Below are positions 58,907-64,000 of a stretch of 64,000 bases of DNA, in pieces. The position numbers were made by a program, and so were the translations under genes. The DNA lies in assembly GCA_905182985.1 (NCBI GenBank), contig CAJJDN010000027.1:383468-447467 (forward strand), written 5' to 3'. Under the pieces are notes generated by a model. The model worked only from the letters and a program-made list of their open reading frames with translations. It did no database searches and had not been told where the DNA came from. The DNA comes from Paramecium sonneborni (taxonomy: Eukaryota > Ciliophora > Oligohymenophorea > Peniculida > Parameciidae). Positions within the stretch are counted from its first letter, which is position 1; every line of letters begins with the position of its first letter.

Positions 58907-60249
58907 ATGGATATCTCTTTTGATTTAGATCTTTAACTATTTCAACAAATAGGTCATGGAGCTTTTAGTTAAGTATTTCTTGGACAATACAATTCCCAAA
59001 AGGTAGCAATCAAAGTACTCTTTTTCTTCAATTTAAAAGGTAATGGATCCTATATACATGGATTAATTTAAAAAGGAAGTCGAAATATTGGAGTCCTTAC
59101 ATCATCCTAATTTTGCTAAATACTACTATGTAATATAATATTCTATTTAAAGAGCAAAGAGACAGGAAATTCTCTTTACATAGTCTAAGAGTATTTAGAG
59201 GGAAAAACACTTAGTTAATTCATCAAAACTGTTGATATGGAAGAAACTCACATAAAACAAATCGTTATTGAATTGCTTAATTCAATATCTTATCTACATT
59301 CTCAGGATATTATACATCGAGACATTAAACCAGGTATTTGATATGTTTTCAATAGATAATATAATAATTACCACAGAAGGATAGGTCAAACTTATTGATT
59401 TTGGGCTTAGTTCTCATTCAGAATCTAAATTATCTTATGATAAATGTGGAACTCTCTTGTTTATGGCTCCTGAAATGATTTTTAAATAACCATATCTTAA
59501 ATCTGTAGATATATGGAGTTGTGGAATTATTGCTTATCAATTAATAAATAAGAAACATCCTTTTTGGGATCCATCAGAATCTACTTCTACTTTTATTCAA
59601 AGAGTTTAATAATTCAACCCTAATTTTTATGAAATGGATGATTATTAAAGATCATTCTTTTTAAAATGTGCTGCTTATTCACCTGAAGCAAGAATGAATG
59701 CCAATCAAGCTTTATAACATCCTTGGTTATCAGGAAAAGGAGAATTATGGTAACCAATTACTATGGCTGATATGAAAAGGCTTTTTGATAATAAAATGAA
59801 AACTATTTAAATCATTAAAGCCTTAATGATGATAAAATTATTATGCCAAAAATTTGGTACTTTTATACCAAGTGAATTCACTAATTATGAATTTAATGAT
59901 TCGACAGCAGACACTAATACTAATTTCAAATTAAAACTTGTTAGAAGTAGTTCTCGAAATCCTTCATTTATTAAATAAGTTCGTAGTACAAGTACTATTT
60001 TCTTTGAAAGCAATAATCTACCTTCACCTATAAGATTTACTCATAATAATAAAAGAGTTTCTATTTCTCCAAATAAAACTATGTTACATTCTGAGTCAAC
60101 TTAATTTGGCTAAATTGCTAAAAGAAATAATTAAGTTATAAAACTACCGTATTATTATTGTATATCTATTTTTTAGTCCATTATCCAATTCTCCTATTTT
60201 AAAAAAACAAAGAAAAAGTAACTTAAATTTTAGATTGAAATAGTATTGA
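58907..60249 (+). CDS. CAMK-like Ser/Thr kinase
   Basis: 414 residues after introns 59015-59039, 59130-59152, 59334-59355 and 60149-60176; the first two end AAAG. The kinase domain fills residues 8-265: IGHGAFSQVFLG, KVAIKVMD, DIIHRDIKPDNIIIT, LIDFGLSSHS and CGTLLFMAPEM, with HPFWDPSESTS in the substrate-lobe loop. All catalytic residues are present. The C-terminal 140 residues are Ser/Asn/Arg-rich (LVRSSSRNPSFIKQVRST), likely phosphorylated. Ciliate calcium-dependent kinases usually add EF-hands; none is visible here. Confidence 0.88.
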
Positions 60250-60403
60250 AATTGTTTATTGATAAATATAAAGTTATTTACATTAACTTGAATTTTCTTT
60301 TGATTATTAAAATCATATTATTTATTATTATTAATAAATGAAAGAACTATTACTTTAAAAAATTATAAATTAGATAACACAAAATTTTTATAATAATTTA
60401 TAT

Positions 60404-62185
60404 TCATTTACTTGCTGTTATAAAGGTTTTTGCAAAATAAAATTCTTGAAGAGTCTTAATTCTTTTTCCAAATTCACTTGATGCTAAAGGAAAAGAAGAG
60501 TCATGTGAAGAAGATCTTGGCTAAGTAGTTATAAAGGATCCAATTTAAGACTTAATTTTTAGACAAACTTCTTGATTAGCTTGAAATTATTAAAATCTCA
60601 TTCTTCTATAGGATTTTAAAACTTAACTTTCAAGTGCAAAATTATTTTAAGAAATAGATTTTTACAAATTAATTGGTGGAATAACACTGCTACTTTTTGT
60701 TTGTGATTATTTCTTTTACTTCAATAATTCAATTTATTTCTTATGGAAAATAAACATATTTTCAGATTAAGGGGCAATTTTCTTACTAATTTAATTATTT
60801 GAATTAACAATATCAGTAGTAGTATACATATTTTTTTATTAAGATCTCAAAATTTTAGAGTTAAGTTTGTTAACATCTCTATATAATTCATCAACAGTGA
60901 CTCTTTCTGTATTAGTACAATCAGGATACTAAAGTTTTTCCATTGCTTTATCTTATTTTTATATATTTTCAAAAAGATACTTTTCTCGTCGAAGTAAATA
61001 AGATTTGATCACATGAGATTTCTCTTTTAGAATTTTAAGAAAATCAGGATGATTTTTTCTCACAATATTAAATGCATCACTTTCCATATAATAAGCGAGA
61101 GTATTATCAGAAGTCATACAAGAATAGAGTCTTACAGGAATATTGTCTAAGAGTTCAGCTTCTCCAACAAAAGAATTATCAGAAAGTTATGATAGAGTAA
61201 CTTTCTTTTTAGGTTTTATTTTTTATTAGAATATAGATGGTTCTTTAAGTTTACCATGTAAAGTATCCTCAGCATAAGATCTATAGATTTCTACTCTTCC
61301 TCTTACAATAAGTAAAAAGAATTTTGGTTCATCTCCTTCTTTCCATAAAATAGTTTATGGGGCAAATTCAATTTTTTAAAAATATTAAATAAACTTGGTA
61401 ACAATAAATTTACTGACACCCACAAATATACTTAAGAAGTATTCAAATGTTTAATTTTTTTCTTTTATAGATCTATCTCCAACACTTTTAAAATCTTGTC
61501 TATTCATTGTTAATACATGAAGTTCATCAGATAAAACTAAAATACTGGCAGTTCGTGGTTTATCAGATGATAATGCCATATCACCAAAGGCTTAACCTGA
61601 GTAAAATTAAAAGACTTTTTTATAATGACATATTCCATCTTTAAAATACATATTATTGATTTCAAACGGGTTCTTTTATAAAGCTAGTAATAATTCCATT
61701 TAAAGATCTTACGGTCTTTTTTTCTTTTTAAACACAGTTTCATAATCTAACACTTCATCTTCAAAAGGGTTCAAATTACTTTTATATGTTTCAATAACCT
61801 CTCTATCATTTGAAATTTCTTCTTAAGATTTAGAAATAAAGACTCCAACCTCTCCAAGTAATATTAAATATACTTTGTCTCCATATTCCCCATAATTAAA
61901 AACTATTTGTCCTTTACTAAATTATTCATATTTGAAATATGAACAAGCTTAAGCAGCAAATTCTTCTATTTTAGTTCCTTCAGGGCAATTTTTTTTGAGA
62001 AACTCAATCTATGACATCATTGGAGCAATTTCTTCTAATAAGGATTACTAAGTAATTCTTGTATATGATCTATAAAGATTTAGAGGAATCTTTAAGTTCT
62101 CTTCATTCTTCCTTCTCTATTAATTATCATCTACTTTTTAATCTTAAATCACAGATTTCTTCATGTTTTTCATTGATTAATTCAT
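60404..62185 (-). CDS. Protein with tandem cyclic-nucleotide-binding domains
   Basis: 593 residues in one exon; the ATG at 62183-62185 is the first of three in-frame ATGs. Two CNB beta-barrels are visible. The first has FNYGEYGDKVYLILLGEVG and the phosphate-binding cassette AFGDMALSSDKPRTASIL, close to the consensus needed to hold a cyclic nucleotide. The second has EGDEPKFFLLIVRGRVEIY and FVGEAELLDNIPVRLYSC, which is degenerate at the arginine. No kinase or channel domain is attached, and the C-terminal 200 residues are Gln/Lys/Ser-rich. It could be an A-kinase-like regulatory subunit or a free cAMP/cGMP sensor. Confidence 0.85.
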
Positions 62186-62399
62186 TATAACAATAATAAA
62201 AAAATTATCAATAATTATCCTAACTATATTGATTCTTTTAGAGTCTAAATACTCAAACTTATTTATGATTTATTCAATAAATAACTTTATCAACTATTAA
62301 TCCTACTCCAAATATTAATAGCTAAAAGATAAATATAAAATTAAATACTTAGTTAGAACTAAGAAGAACTTCCCAAGTATTTATTCTTATATGCTTAAT

Positions 62400-62895
62400 T
62401 ATTCTTCTTCTAGATTATTTCCTAATATTTTTTTAAATTATTCATATTTTAATTTGACATGTTAAAAAAGTTCAACTTGTTTCTAAATTCAATTAAAAAC
62501 TATTCAATATAATTCTAACAAAGTTTTTATAAATGATTTTAATTAGAAACATAATCAATAACTATATTCCACTGAGTATGGACAAGAAATGTGAATAAAG
62601 AATAATATAAACAATCATTTACTTCATATAAATTATCACAATAGATGTGTCAATTCGTTTAACAAGCTTTAATTTTTTGCATCATGGATGGATAAGGAGA
62701 TTATTGTAAACAGTTGCAGACCTTTAATCAACCATGTGCCAACTATACATTTTAGTAACTTAATTATGGGATGTGAGAAGGTACAGCAATTGCTAGTTTT
62801 TCCACAAATATCATCAGGATCAGATTTGGCTCTTCATGTGCTGCAAAAAATGGAAAATTGTATACTTTTAATCTATTTGGTCATAAATACCTAAA
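62400..62895 (+). pseudogene. Possible decayed Cys-containing protein
   Basis: Short coding-like pieces in different frames: NLTCQKSSTCFQIQLK at about 62450 and MDGQGDYCKQLQTFNQPCAN at about 62690, then SSCAAKNGKLYTFN. TGA codons interrupt each frame. The cysteine spacing is reminiscent of secreted or surface proteins, but the pieces are too short for a family call. Confidence 0.25.
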
Positions 62896-63534
62896 ATTAG
62901 CACTTCAAAAAAAATGTTAATATTTTTTATTTTTATATACTCAAACTCACTATTAATCAAATCTTGTATAAATAATCATATTAATTTCATGATGTCCAAA
63001 TAAATTACATAATTCCTAATCTAAACAATTTTAATTAAAGAATTATACCTATTAATTAGTATTATTTCTAAATAATTAAATTTTTTTTGATTTGGTAAAA
63101 ATTTAGCTTTAATAGACAACATCATTATCATGCTGATAATAGTTGACCTATCGATCAAAAAATATACTCATCGTCAGAACACAATATAATATTTTTATGA
63201 ACCCCTTCTGATAAAATGAATTGTCTAGTTTGAATATAATTAATAGCCGAAACTAATTTTTATTTTCCAATATCTACCATGATTATCTCAATTCGAATCA
63301 AAATTTATTCAGAAATCTACCAAAAATGAATCATTAAGATATTATGGTTATTCAAGAAAAATATAAATAACTCCCTCAAATATCCAATTACTAACCCTAA
63401 CAATCACAGGATTAGAAATAATATGAAAAAAGTCTAAAAAAACTGGTAATTTTATTCATAGCAAAAGGATCCTCATGTTCTTCATTAATATTCTGAAATT
63501 TATATAGAATATATAATGTAAAATAAAACATATC

Positions 63535-63810
63535 AAATTTTTGATTAAGCACTTAGGCATGCATAAATTAATAATGAGAATAAAGAATAACTTGAATCAG
63601 CATTAAATTTGAATGATAATATTGAAAATTGATGATAATGATTTAATAGAGTACTTGATTCTTTGCAAACAATCGAATTAATTAAATAAAATTGTACAGA
63701 TGGCATGAAACTACCAGATTTTACTAGAAATGCCACTAAAAACTTCGATAAAAAAATGTTTATAATCTTGAAGGGAGAAGTTTTAAGATAATATTATTGC
63801 GAGATTATTA
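63535..63810 (+). pseudogene. Decayed cyclic-nucleotide-binding-domain fragment
   Basis: One plus frame contains ENKEQLESALNLNDNIEN, then three TGA codons within 12 bases, then FNRVLDSLQTIELI and NFDKKMFIILKGEV. The last segment is the typical first strands of a CNB domain (compare the KVYLILLGEVG of the intact gene at 60404-62185). No ATG and no continuation of the barrel: the frame runs into the AT-rich tandem repeat. Most likely a relic. Confidence 0.4.
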
Positions 63811-63823
63811 TTCAATTATTTTT

Positions 63824-63950
63824 TTATATTTTATTGAATATTTTTAGTAAAATTTTATTATTAAATTTTATAGTTTATTTTCATTGAATAATTTTACTAA
63901 AGTATTATTATTAAATTTTATAATTTATTTTTCATAAAATATTTAGTGAA
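63824..63950. repeat. About 50-bp AT-rich tandem repeat, 2.5 units
   Basis: The block TTATTATTAAATTTTATA recurs at about 63855 and 63905 within units of about 50 bp that also share TTTATTTTCATTGAATA-like sequence; a third, diverged half-unit follows. Non-coding. Confidence 0.6.
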
Positions 63951-64000
63951 GTTATATTAGACAATTTTGTTTTTTATTTTTCTTTGACTATTTTTCGTAA

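Larger units (their letters stand above)
62186..64000. other. Gene-poor terminal region with decayed fragments
   Basis: 1.8 kb, the longest stretch without an intact gene. It holds a cysteine-containing plus-strand relic around 62400-62900, a CNB-like relic around 63535-63810 and a 50-bp tandem repeat at the right edge. Confidence 0.5.

Noticed and set aside
1..64000. Most short ATG-to-TAA/TAG frames found with the standard genetic code
   Set aside because: TAA and TAG lie inside many clearly homologous proteins here (dehydrogenase, PRP18, p28, kinases) at glutamine positions. The standard-code frames are therefore fragments of longer genes or antisense shadows.

Overview
The window is macronuclear DNA of a ciliate, almost certainly Paramecium. 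TAA and TAG are read as glutamine throughout and TGA is the only stop. Nearly all introns are 18-35 nt. The DNA is very AT-rich, genes lie tens of bases apart, and two genes encode trichocyst matrix proteins. Coordinates below come from hand translation with this code. Where several exons had to be joined, I checked that total length minus introns was divisible by three.

Layout. 1-8.9 kb: two trichocyst matrix protein paralogues enclosing a coiled-coil gene, a GST-like gene and a membrane-anchored P-loop protein. Next comes an exact 824-bp duplication around a single N, which looks like an unclosed scaffold gap. 8.9-21 kb: one minus-strand run with two unknown proteins, a WD40 protein, CEP104, a ULK-like kinase, a Gln-rich protein, a tubulin-ligase-like enzyme, eIF2B gamma and two small Cys-rich secreted proteins. 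21-28 kb: isovaleryl-CoA dehydrogenase, an Aurora-like kinase, an HSF-type factor and a poorly resolved large gene. 29-42 kb: MORN/IQ proteins, axonemal p28, an SNF1/AMPK-like kinase, an OTU protease, a polyglutamine protein, a WDR55-like protein, PRP18 and EIPR1. 42-57 kb: a C2H2 protein, an MFS transporter, a B-box/WD40 protein, a RING protein, a 1305-residue polytopic membrane protein of unknown family, a PH-domain kinase, an ankyrin protein, a third MORN/IQ protein and an EF-hand-like protein. 57-64 kb: a syntaxin, a basic unknown protein, a CAMK-like kinase and a cyclic-nucleotide-binding protein. The final 1.8 kb is gene-poor, with decayed coding fragments and a 50-bp tandem repeat.

There is no operon logic, but many genes fit cilia, cortex and secretion: CEP104, tubulin ligase, p28, MORN/IQ proteins, trichocyst proteins, syntaxin and EIPR1. 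I found no CRISPR array, phage, transposon, rRNA or tRNA. The most distinctive points are very short divergent promoters (7 and 27 bp between start codons), many introns that must end in AAG rather than TAG, the large unknown membrane protein, and a family of three predicted N-myristoylated IQ-MORN proteins.
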